Part shown: positions 11,364-22,612 of the stretch, one piece after another | How positions within the stretch are numbered: the first letter of the stretch is position 1 | How the letters are laid out: each line of letters starts with the position of its first letter | NCBI GenBank assembly: GCA_965649825.1 | Contig: OZ287702.1 | Coordinates: forward strand, 1,342,786 to 1,406,785 | Direction: 5' to 3' | DNA: 64,000 nucleotides | DNA from: Penicillus capitatus | Lineage: Eukaryota; Chlorophyta | The notes under the pieces: model-generated | Told to the model about the DNA's origin: nothing | Seen by the model: only the letters and a program-made list of their open reading frames with translations | Database searches by the model: none | Made by a program: the position numbers and the translations under genes

Positions 11364-13076
11364 ATGTTGCGACGACAACTGCTCCGAGTGCTCGATGCGT
11401 GGACAACGTGGAGAGGGGCCATTCGATTAACGTCGTCGCCGTCGTTGAAAGGCTCCGTCTCGACAACAAACCTTCAGGTGCGGGGGCAGGATTGGAATCG
11501 CTTTCGGAAAAACGCTGATCTGGTTGGCAGCGATGGATGGCTCTCACGTGTCGCGCATCGAATGCGCGGGGTCTATTCTTCGGCGAAGTGACAGAAGCAA
11601 ACAAGTCGTTGTTTCGACGAGTGCCATTTCCAGGGAGAGGCAGATCCGTCTTCTCTCCTGGAATGTCCTGCCAAAGACCATACGTCTCACACCTTTGAAG
11701 ACGTCATCGAATGACGGTGACTGTTTTGTGCAGAGTTATGTCCCGTTGTTGCCGGATGGGATCTCTCCTCGACTGGCATCCGGTCTCGTCGCTTGGTTCG
11801 GTGCCAGCACATTCGGCGTGGCGACGTTGATCATACTGGGCGGCGTCACACGTCTCACGCGTTCGGGCTTGTCCATGACAGACTGGAAATTCACAGGTTG
11901 GGCGACCGACGTTTGGCCGCATCTCTCGATCGATCGTCGCCCGAATGGAACAGGCGAACGTCCACCGCTGACGGCATCGGACTGGGAGACGGAGTTCGAA
12001 AAATACAGACAGAGTCCAGAGTTTCACAAAGTCAATCGAAGCATCTCGTTAGAGGAATTCAAGTTCATCTACTGGATGGAGTACGCTCACCGAATGTGGG
12101 GCAGATGTCTCGGAGCGATCTTCGGTACGTTCCGTGCACGAGACGTTGCCGAATTGCCTTCCAGGGCTACCCGCACTCTACTTCGCGGCGAAGAGAGCCA
12201 TCACTCCTGTACTGGGGCAACGCATCGCCCTGCTGCTCATGATGGGAGGCGCACAGGGCCTCGTGGGCTGGTGGATGGTGAAGAGTGGACTGGAAGAGCC
12301 TCGGAACGAAACGGCTGTTCCTCGAGTGAGCCCCTACCGTCTGGCGGCGCATCTCACATCCGCCTTCGCGATCTACTCCTTTCTCCTGTGGACGACGCTC
12401 TCCTTGCGCACTCCCCGTCCTCTCCTCCGATCTGCCTCTCTCGTCATCCAACGCGGTACGGCATCGGTGGGAGAAGCCTTCTGTCTGCGAGACGCGTCCA
12501 GAGAGCCGACCACTGAGATCGTGGCTGATGCCTTTGGGAGGACTGGTTGGCATCACGGCGATCTCGGGAGCGTTTGTCGCGGGCAACGACGCGGGAAGGA
12601 GCTACAACACGTTTCCAAAGATGGGCGTGGACTGGATCCCCGAAGAGTACTTCGCTCGGAGGGTCTTCTCCAGAGAGCATCTCTTTGAGAACACAGCCTC
12701 CGTTCAGCTGCACCACAGGTCCGCGACCGAATGCCGCCCAGACGCAGATATCGCGTCCTTCGCACCAGGGTGTTGGCTCTGGCAACCGGCGCTAGCAGTG
12801 TGGCTCTCTTTCTCAAATCGCGCAGCATGGAGCTGCATCCCATTTCAAGACAGTACCTCATAGGTGCCACTCCCTGTACGATGCCCATCTGAGAGGTGGA
12901 TGGCCGCAGAGCTGTTCGGCGCCGTTCTGGTCCAAGGCACCCTCGGAATCTTCACGCTGCTCAACCACGTACCCACCTGGTTGGGTTCGGCTCACCAGGC
13001 GGGAGCACTGATTGTCCTTTCTCTCGTTATGGGTGCGGCACACTCCTGCCGAGACGCGACAACCTTCGCGGTGTAG
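11364..13076 (+). CDS. COX15: Heme A synthase COX15, copy 1
   Basis: A multi-exon gene for the mitochondrial inner-membrane enzyme that oxidises heme O to heme A for cytochrome c oxidase. The start at 11364 gives MLRRQLLRVLDAWTTWRG, an Arg-rich, mostly non-acidic presequence typical of mitochondrial import. Later exons show WFGASTFGVATLIILGG, TRLTRSGLSMTDWK, WMEYAHRMWGR with a conserved His, a roughly 40-nt intron at about 12125-12164, LLLMMGGAQGLVGWWMVKSGL, SGAFVAGNDAGRSYNTFPKM, ENTASVQLHHR and WLGSAHQAGAL with the later His ligands. The frame ends at 13076. Some junctions, for example near 12443-12491, are approximate. It is divergent from NAA10 and convergent with dapB. The second copy at 42812-44524 is also complete. 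Confidence 0.93.
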
Positions 13077-13282
13077 GTTCCCTTCACACTCTTCGCCCAG
13101 CGCAGCCATCGCCTATCGGCGGGATAATAGCCAGAGTGGGCCCCGGGCTTACAGCATTGGCGATCTTAGGAATTGGAATTCGGGTTGCGTTAATGAATGA
13201 ATCAAGCAGGTGAAGTCTGTCGGCGGTTGAAGATCTTTCGACTAGAAACGGGGCAACAGAAAACAGTATCCCGAAAACTGCA

Positions 13283-14338
13283 CTAACGCATGGAGCCTGC
13301 CTCTAACACGTCGATCATGTCGAACACCTTCTTCGGCGTCCCCTGTTCGATGTGCCGCGCGAGGAAAAGAACGGCATCCACCGTCCCCTCGGCGTAAATC
13401 GTACGGCCTCAAGACACGCGAGATGTCAGCAAGGACGGATCGTCCGATCGGATATCGCACCTATGACATTGTGCTGAAATTCGAAGCTCACGGTGTTGTC
13501 GGGAGAGGAGAGGCGGTACGTGTGATAGCCATGGCCTGCAGGAGACACATTCGACGCAGAGACAATGCACAGGGAAGAGTGACCAGAAAGAGCCTCTTTC
13601 GGGACGCCCATGTGCTTCATCTGCGTCTCCGGATCGCGGATCGACACAATCTCCGCCTGCCACACAGCGATGGTCAGATGCGCGCTTCGTCGAAGTCGGA
13701 ATCGGCAGAACCGGATCCATCTTAGCCCCGAGTTTCAGAAACAACGAGGAAATGGCCTTTGCTGTGCCAGAAGTGTCCACTTTGGAAGATTGGTGCGATT
13801 CCGTGACCGAAAGCGAGTAGCCAGAAAACGCACCAGGAAACCTGTCGCTCATGTACTTCAGCATCGCTTGAACCGCCACAATCTGACAGACACCACGATC
13901 GGCGTCTCTCGCGGATGACTCCGGCGACACCTGTTTTCCCATCTGAGGTGCAATCACGGCATAGACCCCTGAATCATGAACGTCTTTCGTGAGCTTTTCT
14001 CTGTCCCCTCCCGTTGTGCCCATCACAAAGTTCAAACCCAAGTCCCCGTACAGTTGCCCGTTCTCTGTTCGGCCATCCACTCATCTGCAACGTGCCATCG
14101 CCGAGGCGGTCTACCGTTCACAACTGAAGGCAAAGTGAAGTCGACGATGATCAAATCGGGATGGTCTTCTTTGATTTCTCGAAGGCGCGTTTCCCTGTCT
14201 TCGATGCCGATGAATTCAACAGATGTCTTGGTTGGACCGTCAATCACCATTCCTTGCTTCTCCGTGACCTCTCTCGGCTCACCAGTTATGGTCATAGGCA
14301 CCAGTGGCAGTCCCGCCCTCAAAACGGCCTCCGCAGCG
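13283..14338 (-). pseudogene. dapB: Dihydrodipicolinate reductase, 5'-truncated copy
   Basis: Same gene as 41460-42605 but cut at block edge 14338. Everything from AEAVLKAGLPLVPMTITGE onward is present with the same introns, including GTTGGDREKL, PQMGKQ, FPGAFSGYSL, the SGTAK motif, SFEFQHNVIG and the C-terminal FDMIDVLEAGSMR, stop at 13283-13285. Missing is the first exon with MVNSCTGK, the NAD(P)H-binding glycine motif. Without that exon the enzyme cannot bind cofactor normally unless an unseen upstream exon replaces it. The body has no obvious stop or frameshift, so the truncation looks recent. It converges on COX15. Confidence 0.8.
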
Positions 14339-14462
14339 ACACCGTAAAAACATCCAGATTGAGTGATCGATTGTCGGTAGAATCATCTTCAAGTGGTAAA
14401 GAAAGTGAACGGCACCTCGGGGTCACGAGTGCCATTAGGAGTATCGTAAACACACATACTAG

Positions 14463-14640
14463 TCAATTTTCCGCGTTGTTATTAAGCTTGTCCAACGAGG
14501 CAGCCATTAGATCTTTGACGAAGTCTTCTATCGCCAATGTGGCAGAAGTCGCCGGCGGAGCGATCTCGGTCACCCGAATCGGATTTCGTTCGAGATCTAC
14601 CTTCGCCGTTGCCTGAATCGTAGCCAAGCAGACCGGCGTC
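14463..14640 (-). CDS. Unrecognised terminal exon fragment
   Basis: A minus-strand frame reads VCLATIQATAKVDLERNPIR, then VTEIAPPATSATLAIEDFVK and a Leu-rich end, with a stop at 14463-14465. The composition looks coding, but there is no start and I do not recognise a family. It sits between the block C edge and a dispersed repeat and may be a stranded exon. Confidence 0.3.
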
Positions 14641-14659
14641 AAAGTTGCAATGCTCTCAA

Positions 14660-14950
14660 CATCCGGTTGGCCTAAATCTCACACATTTGCAAGCGATTGC
14701 CTCTCGCCGCGCGACGGAACCTTTATGAATTTACCTGCAACGAAGTGGGCCGAGCGCCGATAGCACGAACAAATCCAGAGGTGTTTCTTGTTCGACTGGC
14801 AGAGGCGCGCGGAAACTCGAAGCCCGAGTTGTCTGGCACATGTTCTGCGTGGCAGCTGGTCGAGTCCACACAATCTCACCCTCGGGTTCTGTTCGGCACA
14901 GTTCCTCCCAGAGTTCTTTTCGCTAGGAATAGTCACGAAATGGACCGAAT
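14660..14950. repeat. Dispersed repeat related to block D, partial
   Basis: Shares long strings with 21600-21811 and 35930-36235, such as CGCGACGGAACCTTT and CACAGTTCCTCCCAGAGTTC. It is more diverged than those two are from each other. It sits about 320 bp from the right edge of block C. Confidence 0.7.
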
Positions 14951-16285
14951 ACAAAAAGGAAATCGGCGAATCTTTCGGTGTTTTTTATAGACGAGTTGGA
15001 TTCAATCTTGGTGGATCAACCAGAAGAACACCGAAAACGAAGTGATCTGGCTTTCAAAAAGCTGCTGGGACCGGGAAAGAGTTTACACCAATCAGCCAAA
15101 TTGTCTGCCGAGCAACTGCTGACAAACCTCGGAGAAGCGCCCCATTCATCTGGATTCGCAGACCTTGAATGGTGCTAACGACAGATCAGCTCTGTCTCAG
15201 CAACTCGCTTAGAAGGACCACGAACTCGGAGACAAGGGAAGGGCTGTCATTGATCTAAGCTGTCCTCCTAGAAGTAGACAATTCCCAACGACGAAGCTAA
15301 AGCGAGTGGATTGTTGGAGATGGAACAGCTAAACCGTTGCTAGTCGCCATCGGAGGAGGTTCGGTCGCACATCAACCACCACGGCGCGCTGACCATCAGC
15401 TGCGACGGGTGCCGGCCACCGAATCAGCTCCCTAGTAACCATAGGGCGATGGTTCTCGAACACGCGTTAAAAGTTCGGTGCTGTTAGGTGCTAAAGCTAG
15501 AAAGTTTACAACCATACCGGGCCTTTAAACACGACCATTCCTTGTAAGGTATCTTCTTGAGTTCCCGGTGCTGTCTTCTGAATGTTCGTTATCATCGTCG
15601 GCTCGGGCGCGAGCTCCCAACACGGATGCTTCTCGAGTCGACCAGTTTTCTGGCCAATCGCTTCTTCTCAAAACCCTGCCATCGGCGACTTCATTGCTTA
15701 GAAGAAGAGGAAGGCTATGATGGTGGACTAAGAACAGAGGACGGAGATTACTTGTTTGCTGCAAGCACCCGCTTCCACCAGATTAGAACGGATCTCGCGA
15801 CGAACTTCGGATGAAGGAAGAACGCTCCAACTTTCTCTGGCATGCATTAAAACAGCTTGAGGAATTTCTATCAGCCGTCGCTTAAACATGGAAGCAAGAA
15901 GGAAAAAGGAAGAAGATTGGGATAAGCCCCTAGGATTCCCGAACAAGTGTCCATTCAATCCTGAACACTCCTCTGATGTTTAGCTTAAAAAGATGTGTAA
16001 GACACACCAATTGCATAACTACATATATACGAGTATGGTTGTCAGATGCAGACAGAAGTTCGCAGCTGTTATAAGCTAATATTAGAAATTATTAACCATC
16101 TGGGTATTAAGGGGCGACAAATTCCCTGTGAAGTTATCTCGTGTTCCTGACGTCATATTCGAATGTGCTTTTATCGCTGTTGTTGCGCGTGTTTCGGGTC
16201 CAAGCTTAACGAACGCTATGACATCGACCCCGACAGGTCCTTTCGCCCGTCGAGTCGGGGAGAAGAAAAGACGCGATGTGTCGAA
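14951..16285. other. Region without a supported gene
   Basis: Short plus-strand (14978-15178) and minus-strand (15728-15958) frames are open but show no family I can defend. From 15960 to 16285 the DNA is AT-richer and leads into the methyltransferase start, with a TGACGTCA palindrome near 16147. Confidence 0.4.
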
Positions 16286-17248
16286 ATGAAACGTAAGCCC
16301 TACACGTGGAACCCCGACGCCTACGCAGAGAAAGCCGCCTACGTTTTCCAGCTGGCCGACGCGCTCGTCGAATTGCTCAACCCTACTCCTGGTGAACCAA
16401 ACCGTCGCTGCGACTTCTCGGAGAGTTCTTTGCGCAGGAGAGCGCATTCTGGATCTCGGTTGCGGGACGGGCGAGCTGACTCTCGCCCTGCAGCAACGCG
16501 GCTGCGAGGTTGTTGGCGTAGACCTAAGTCCAGAGATGGTGGCGGCGGCAAGAGAGAAGGGCGTCGACGCGAGAGTGATGGACGGACACTCTATTGCGTT
16601 CGAGGACGAGTTTGATGCTGTGTTCTCAAACGCAGCGCTGCATTGGATGAGCGATGATCCCGGCCGCGTCGTCCAAAGTGAGCAGGCACTCTCAAACTGA
16701 CCATCTTGGTGACGAAGTGTCGACGGGGTACAGATGTCGCGAGAGCTCTGAAGAAGGGAGGAAGGTTCGTCGCCGAGCTTGGCGGAGAGGGAAACCTTCA
16801 GCAGATTACGAGTGCGATGTCCTCTGTCTTGGCTCGTCGAGGGAAAGAACTGCCTGAGATCTGGTCAGCGACCTGAATGAGTGATTTCGTTGTTGGAGAG
16901 GCTTGTGTCTCGTGACAGGTACTTTCCTGGGAAACAAAGCTATGTGCAGCTGCTGGAATCGCATGGCTTCAAGGTCGAAGAGGCGACACTGTTCGCGAGA
17001 GACACTCGCTGTCCTGCTGGTCCTACAGGATTGCTCGAAGTCTGTGGAGGTTTTTTCTTCGAAGGATTGCCGGAATCTGTGCACAAAGAGGTGTCGTCAT
17101 CGTTGTCCCGAGAATGGTTCTGACGACAATCTTGTGTTTTTAGGTCATCGACGAGATCGCAATCGAAATGGAGCCTCTGTGTGTCGATGAAAACGGCGTT
17201 TACCTCGCCGACTACAAGAGGTTGAGAATCCATGCCGTGAAAACGTGA
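16286..17248 (+). CDS. SAM-dependent methyltransferase, copy 2
   Basis: A complete five-exon gene. The ATG at 16286 gives MKRKPYTWNPDAYAEKAAYV. Introns at about 16392-16437, 16678-16733, 16864-16918 and 17091-17143 all have GT-AG ends. The first junction joins LLNPTPG to GERILDLGCGTGELTL, the SAM-binding motif I. Later come VVGVDLSPEMV (motif with the acidic ribose-binding residue), ALHWMSDD, NVARALKKGGRFVAE, WYFPGKQSYVQLLESHGF and the tail ending RLRIHAVKT with a stop at 17246-17248. The product of about 250 residues is typical for trans-aconitate methyltransferase-like enzymes. It is a soluble cytosolic-type protein; no targeting signal is evident. Copies at 1-579 (partial), 39250-40220 and 49314-50278 (minus) share the same introns. 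Substrate unknown. Confidence 0.88.
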
Positions 17249-17504
17249 GAAATCGCCCTAGAAGTACATGGACTGCCGGATCGGCGGACTGGCGTATTCG
17301 GCTTGGTTCTGGCTGATTGAAGACCAGTGTGACGGCGACGGTGACGACTTTTGTGCTAATGTGACATCTCCCTGACGACTTAATATCAGTTTTATTGGCT
17401 GATCCATGAAGGTGACGTAAAATTAAAGTCTTCAGTCGATGGTCGTCACGCTGGTTTTATTAATTAACTTACTTTTTGTTTGCTCCCAATGAACGAATCG
17501 ACTT

Positions 17505-17579
17505 TCATCATCATTTAACATTGTCATTGTCATCATCATTTAACATTGTCATTGTCATCATCATTTAACATTGTCATTG
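17505..17579 (+). repeat. 25-bp tandem repeat, three copies
   Basis: The unit starts TCATCATCATTTAACATTGT and is followed by a partial fourth copy. At the matching place in block A copy 1 (about 838-875) only one diverged unit exists, so the array expanded after duplication. Confidence 0.85.
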
Positions 17580-17589
17580 TCATCATCAT

Positions 17590-18965
17590 CATTTAATGGG
17601 GTTTATTGTGGCAGTGCATAATGCACATCAACCGCATGAACAAAGACAACACGCTGTTAACATCTCGTTTCACATTGTAATATACGCGGATCATATCCTT
17701 GGTGCCCAAATCAGTCTGCTCAGTTGCCAAAGTAGACCAGACTACCCGAGTGGGCGATTCTTGACAGCCTGGCGAGTGTAACTGGCTCAGTGGGAGGCTA
17801 TGGCCATGGGTTCGATGGCGTAGCAGGGCGGCACTTTGTTCGTCTGGTCGTCTCGACATGCATCCACGACTTTTGTTTTACGCTCAGCAACCAGTTTATC
17901 GCCGATCTGCTACTCGGTGAGGTAGACGGATGCTCCATACGACTGACAGAAGCGGCATTCGGATCAAGCGGGCGGCAAGGTTGGGATGTTTCAGCAAACA
18001 AGGTCGCGTTGTTCGGTTTAAGGCGATGAAGCCACGGAATCTTCAGGGCGGCTGTTGCGAAACTCGCCAGACAGTTAATGCTCGACATGGCTGTAGGACG
18101 TACAACAAATCTGGAGCTCGATGAATGATAATTCCTTGAAACGTTGCGGCACGGGAGCGTTTGGATATGTTGGCCGCCGCACTTCATGAGGATATGATTT
18201 CTGAACTCACGGGTATACAGTTCATTCCAGTGGTCGTGGCTGCAGATCTGATGAACGGAAGGAAGTCGAGATCTCTCAAGATGCGTGCGTCTTTTTGCCT
18301 TGTGGGCAGGCTGGGAGAAATGGGTGGCCGAGGTCTTGGTCGGAAACTCTGATGACACAGCGGCGATCGTTCACACAGTTCTGCAACCGAGATAGCAAGC
18401 ACAGCGGGACTTCTAGGTCTCCCAACCTTCGATGGTAGCATGGAGCCATCGATCGTGTCAAAAGCCGGCGACAGATCTATAGAGGCTGCCAGCATGTCTT
18501 GTCCTCGATCAAGGAATGATTTACCTCTGTCGATGAGGCTGGCCACTGCTGTCTCGCATGGCTCTCGTTTTCCGAAAACCGAACTGCTTGTCGGATAGGA
18601 CCTTGTTTGACTCTGTCCAATGGGCTGGGAGATCCGCGATGATTCTCAAACTGTTTTTTATGACACACAGCAACCCCTCCTGCAGGAGAGGGCACAGTGA
18701 ACAATATGTCAAACCATCCATCGATGGCGATTTACCTTCAGGGCCTCGAGACCTTCGTCCAACACCCCATCACCGTCTTGTTCGGCAGAGGCGACGTCTC
18801 TTTTTCTTTAGCGTCCGAAGGATCCGACATCGTGAGAAGGACAAAGCGCGGCGCACGGAACGGGTTGAAGAATTCCGTATCCCTTGGTTCGATGTACGAC
18901 AGCTATCCTGGAAATGTCGCGTCAGGCAGATGACTACAGATGACTCGTGCGATTGAGAAATCTCT
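17590..18965 (-). mobile_element. Decayed LINE-like reverse transcriptase remnant, copy 2
   Basis: Parallel to the remnant at 870-2236, with the same broken blocks: KVLSDKQFGFRKTRA near 18540-18600 and LAASIDLSPAFDTIDGSML near 18400-18500. It has separate small differences, but in neither copy is the reading frame restored. The element therefore decayed before the block duplicated. Confidence 0.7.
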
Positions 18966-19164
18966 CGCTCTTTCTCGAGGGTCGCTTTCAATCGATGGAC
19001 GATGGACTGGACGTGTCATGCCTTCTTCTCTTTATGCCAACACGACGTGCAGGAAACGACGAAGTTCTGCTCGGGCGTCGTGTCTTCTATCTGCATCTCC
19101 GAGTCTTCGACCGTCATCCTCGCTGCGATGCATTGCGACAGACAACCCTCTGTGATTCACCTCT

Positions 19165-19612
19165 CTATGCGATCTTCTTCGATCTGGCGTTCGGCTCCTG
19201 GAACGATTTCGCATCCCTGGATGCGCCGAGATAGATTCTCTGGAGAAAGCTGTCGATGTCGAATGACGTGGGCGCGTCGGGGATGCACATCCGGCTCTCT
19301 GTATCGTCTGTCTTCCATGAATCTCCCGTCTCTTGGACAGCCATCGGGGAACCGCTGACCCGCCCCACGTCCGAACCCGATTCCTGAGCTCTGCGGCCAA
19401 TTGACTTCTCGTTGGGTTTCCGGCGTGTCGACTGGCTTAGTGGGTGGCATCTGAACGACGCTGCTTCGGACGGAAAGATTTCTTCTGCACGTCGGCACCG
19501 ACGGACGAAGAGAGACGAAGAAGAGTCGGAAGATGAGGTGTCGTCCGATGGTGACGACGGTGCCTTGCTGCTGCTTTCTGACTGTTGCCGAGATTTAGGC
19601 GGCGATGGGACT
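19165..19612 (-). CDS. Hypothetical Ser-rich protein exon(s)
   Basis: A minus-strand frame opens directly after a TTTCTAG acceptor at about 19613. It runs through a Ser/Asp-rich stretch (SPSDDTSSSDSSSS), basic segments, and a more ordered end containing SFDIDSFLQRIYLGAS before a stop at 19165. The Ser-rich part looks like a disordered linker. Upstream exons and the true C-terminus are not resolved, and I do not recognise the family. Confidence 0.4.
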
Positions 19613-19799
19613 TCCTAGAAAGGAAGGCGGCACGTGGGTGAGGGGACACTTATTGTCTTGTCAAAGAGGCTTCTTGAGTTTTGAGGGCCACTCACTCTCT
19701 TATGGTTCCAGCAACGTGCTGACTCACCTGCCTAGGAAAGTCGCGTCACTCAGACTGAATAAGAGGTTGAGGACGTATTGTGTTTTGACTTATTGTCTA

Positions 19800-20449
19800 T
19801 TCGTTGTAAGACCTTTCTTACCTTGACTTCGTCTGTCACTCTGGCCAACGACGAAGTTGAGCGAGACAATACGCGCGCTTTCGTACCATACGCACCATTG
19901 GACCCCACCTTTCAGGAACGCCTAGATCAGTTTCGTCGAGGGAAACACTCGGAACTTCTTCTCCAGGGTGTGGATAAGGTTGTCCACAACCTAGGTATTT
20001 ACGATACCCGAAGAAGCTCCGAGGACCGCAGTACCGACGTCACCTGCGCCCCAAAAGAATTGATGGCCTCCGGATTTTCGGAGACGGACTTTGAAGAAGA
20101 AGAGCAAGCTGTCCAACCGAACGGCGACACTGACGATAAGCTCTCATCGCTCTCTGCAGACGAGCAGATGAGCTATCAAACTCTAACGAAGAAGACATCC
20201 CGCTATCAGATTCAGATGCATCCGTCGTCGGCGCTTAGGAAAAAGAGACGATGCTGTACAGACAAACACAAACACAGAGATTATAAATCAACCAATAGTT
20301 TGAGGTCGTTCAGATTGGCACACTCGCTTCCGTTCAATTCTGATAGCATTGTTTCTTTTTTTGTGTTATTTGAGCTTTTCTGTCTTCTTCGAAGCCGTTC
20401 GGACACAATTCGTCATCATCGATTCCCCCAACGTCCTTGCGGTTATTAA
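19800..20449 (+). CDS. Hypothetical protein, acidic middle and basic end
   Basis: An open plus-strand frame includes NDEVERDNTRAFVPYAPLDP, FQERLDQFRRGKHSELLLQG, an acidic run (ETDFEEEEQ) and a basic run (LRKKRRCC). Composition supports coding for roughly 19840-20270. The last part to 20449 is low-quality and may be intron or UTR. No known domain is visible. It is probably a nuclear protein if the basic cluster acts as a localisation signal, but that is inference. Confidence 0.4.
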
Positions 20450-20835
20450 AAGAGAAATGCAAAAGCTTCCAAACAAAAAACGTTCTTGCGGTCCCACGAC
20501 ACTCTTGATAGCAGAATCAACTGCTCAGTTGTGTTGAGAAGTGTAGGTTATTGTTTTCACACCGGTTCAGCAGATCCGAAATGCTCTTGAAACTGTACCC
20601 CCGATCGATCAGAAACTGCTGCCGTTTTTCGAACAAGTACGTTTCCTGCGCGAAGCTAATGTGTAGAAGAAGGCATCAAATTGCTCTTTTCTAAACGCTC
20701 CAGGAGGCTTTTTCTCGAGTCTAAGAATTCTGCCAAGACGCTGCGCCTCCTGGCGACGAGAACCGGCCAATTTAACTTTTGGCCCATGTGCTAAACTTTA
20801 CCTTGCATCGCCCATTTTAGCCGATACTTCAGAAA

Positions 20836-21811
20836 ACGTTCTTTGCAGACCGCCAAAACAGACTGCTTTGTTTCGGTGTCGCCATCCGTCTGCCGGATTT
20901 CGAAAAGCAGGTTCTCCAATGCCTCCCACTTCGGAGATCGCTCCAACATGCTGCGCAGATTATTTTTTTGGCCTAAAGATCGCACATCACAGTCGTCCAC
21001 TAGAACAGATGTACGGTAACCGGCAGGGAATCTAGTTTTCTTTCTTTTTCTGTCCTCTCTTAGATTTATAGCATCTCCGTCTTTCTGTTCGGTGAAAACA
21101 CGTCTCCTCGCTTTTTTCAAAGATGCCGAGAGGGTTTTTCTCTTGCAAAATCCAGCTTGAGCGTGTCGCGCGAATCGTTTCAAAGTAGTAGAGTAAATCA
21201 ATGGGATATCGGGGCAGAAGTGCCGAAACCGTAATGCGCAAGTCCTCCAGATCGGAGACTATGCACTTCGACGGGACGTCCCGACGGAACTTAGAGAACT
21301 CATCCGTCTTTGATCACCCCGTCGGAGGTTCTAGACAGACAGTTCGCCGCTGTTGTTCCGGAACTGTGCACATATTCTCACACCTATTCACCCGAGTGCC
21401 ACCAGGTGCATCCCAGTCAACGTCTTCGTCTCTCTGGGCTAATATCCCTGTGCCATCGCGAGTGAAGTAATGGTTTCTGTATCTTCTACATGGCAAACGT
21501 CATCCGCGGAGTGATCTCCTCCATCTGAACAGGGTTTGTCCCAGGTCTGCTTGAATTTTTGCCGGAAACCGTGGGTGAAGAGACCCGCGCAGAACTTACA
21601 GTGTTGTAATTACCCACTTGGCCTACATCTCACATATTCAGGCGAATGTATCTCACTACGCGACGGAACCTTTGCGAATCAGTCTGCAAACGAAACAGGC
21701 TTGTCGCGGATGGCGCGCACAGATCCAGTGGTGTTGCTCGAATGACAGAGGCGCGCGCGGTGAACTCGAAACCCGAGTTGTCCGGCACGTGTCCGGTGTA
21801 GCGGTGCAAAG
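20836..21811. repeat. Dispersed repeat D, copy 1
   Basis: Direct repeat of about 35191-36235, with indels. Minus-strand frames in both copies share NLLFEIRQTDGDTETKQSV and, at the right end, SPRAPL and RQACFV. No transposase, RT or terminal repeat is recognised. It ends exactly where HDAC11 copy 1 is cut. It could be a non-autonomous or decayed mobile element. Confidence 0.7.
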
Positions 21812-22555
21812 AAGACTGCGGCCAACATTGATTGCTTCGCGTGCATTGAGGTCTTGAGGAAACGTGACTTCGTTGTAGACATCCACGATAAACAGATCCT
21901 CGTCTTGGAAATGAAGTTTGGTATTCTGATAGCCGTTTCCTTGATGCGCTCCCAAGTCGATGACCATCACACGTTGAATCGAAGGAACGTGTGATCTGGC
22001 GTAATGTATGGCGCAGGAAACGTCATCGTACGGACACCATCCGGCGCCGCGATTATAGCTCCCGTGGATCATGCCTCCTCCCAGATGAATCGCCCATCCA
22101 CGTTCCAAAGCGATTCCTAGGGCCAAAACGGTTCCCGCGACTTGGTACTTGAGAGGTGTGACGATGTGACGTTGTATCATAAACTGCGGCAGAAGAATCA
22201 GACCCGGCAGCTCCGTCAGACGAATGACGCTCAGCTTCGAAGTGTTCGTCTGTTGAAGATACGATGCCTCATGAACAGCGGCCAGAATTTTGTCGGGCAC
22301 AGGGCCTACTGGACTCGGCTGTTCTCCCTCTCGAACGAGTCCATGCTCAACCAGTACTTGGAAAATCCTTTCCAGTTTCCATGCGTCGAAGCTGTTCAAT
22401 TTCTCGAGGCCGTAGAAAGCAACGTTGTAGTTGCGGCTGTACACAATGGGGAGCTTGTCATTGGAAGGCCACGTGCCCAGGGAGAGATAGTGTTCCTTGA
22501 TACTGGTGCTTGTCGTTTTTAGCTCGACCATCGTGAATGCAGTGCCATCCGCCAT
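21811..22555 (-). pseudogene. HDAC11-like (class IV) protein, 3'-truncated copy
   Basis: Starts at 22555 with MADGTAFTMVELKTTSTSIK and follows the intact gene at 62616-63665 for about 248 codons, through GGGMIHGSYNRGAGW and VIDLGAHQGNGYQ, then stops matching after INVGRSL at about 21811, where dispersed repeat D is fused. The last part of the deacetylase fold (AGTN and SSGYGK segments) is absent. A chimeric frame continues into the repeat to 21656 but is not a real C-terminus. It shares a 57-bp divergent promoter with RPN3 copy 1. Amino-acid differences from the intact copy are few (for example KLER versus KLDR). Confidence 0.85.
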
Positions 22556-22612
22556 TGGCGTTCGTCTACTGCTGATGCACGTACCAACCGAACGAACGAA
22601 CACGCGGTCGAT

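Larger units (their letters stand above)
11318..14338 (+). repeat. Duplicated block C, copy 1 (COX15 + dapB)
   Basis: Inverted relative to about 41540-44560. Identity covers both genes, introns and the intergenic DNA. The left edge is in the NAA10/COX15 gap. The right edge is inside the first intron or second exon of dapB, so this copy lacks dapB exon 1. Confidence 0.88.
16286..18965 (+). repeat. Duplicated block A, copy 2
   Basis: Colinear with 1-2236: methyltransferase, its 3' flank and the LINE remnant. The right edge at about 18965 (AAATCTCTCGC then CTTTCTCGAGG) is where the other copy switches to block B. It carries an extra 25-bp minisatellite at 17505. Confidence 0.85.

Noticed and set aside
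14978-15178. FFIDELDSI as an AAA+ ATPase Walker B motif
   Set aside because: No Walker A, sensor or arginine-finger motif occurs nearby, and the frame is short and flanked by repeats. A chance match is more likely.
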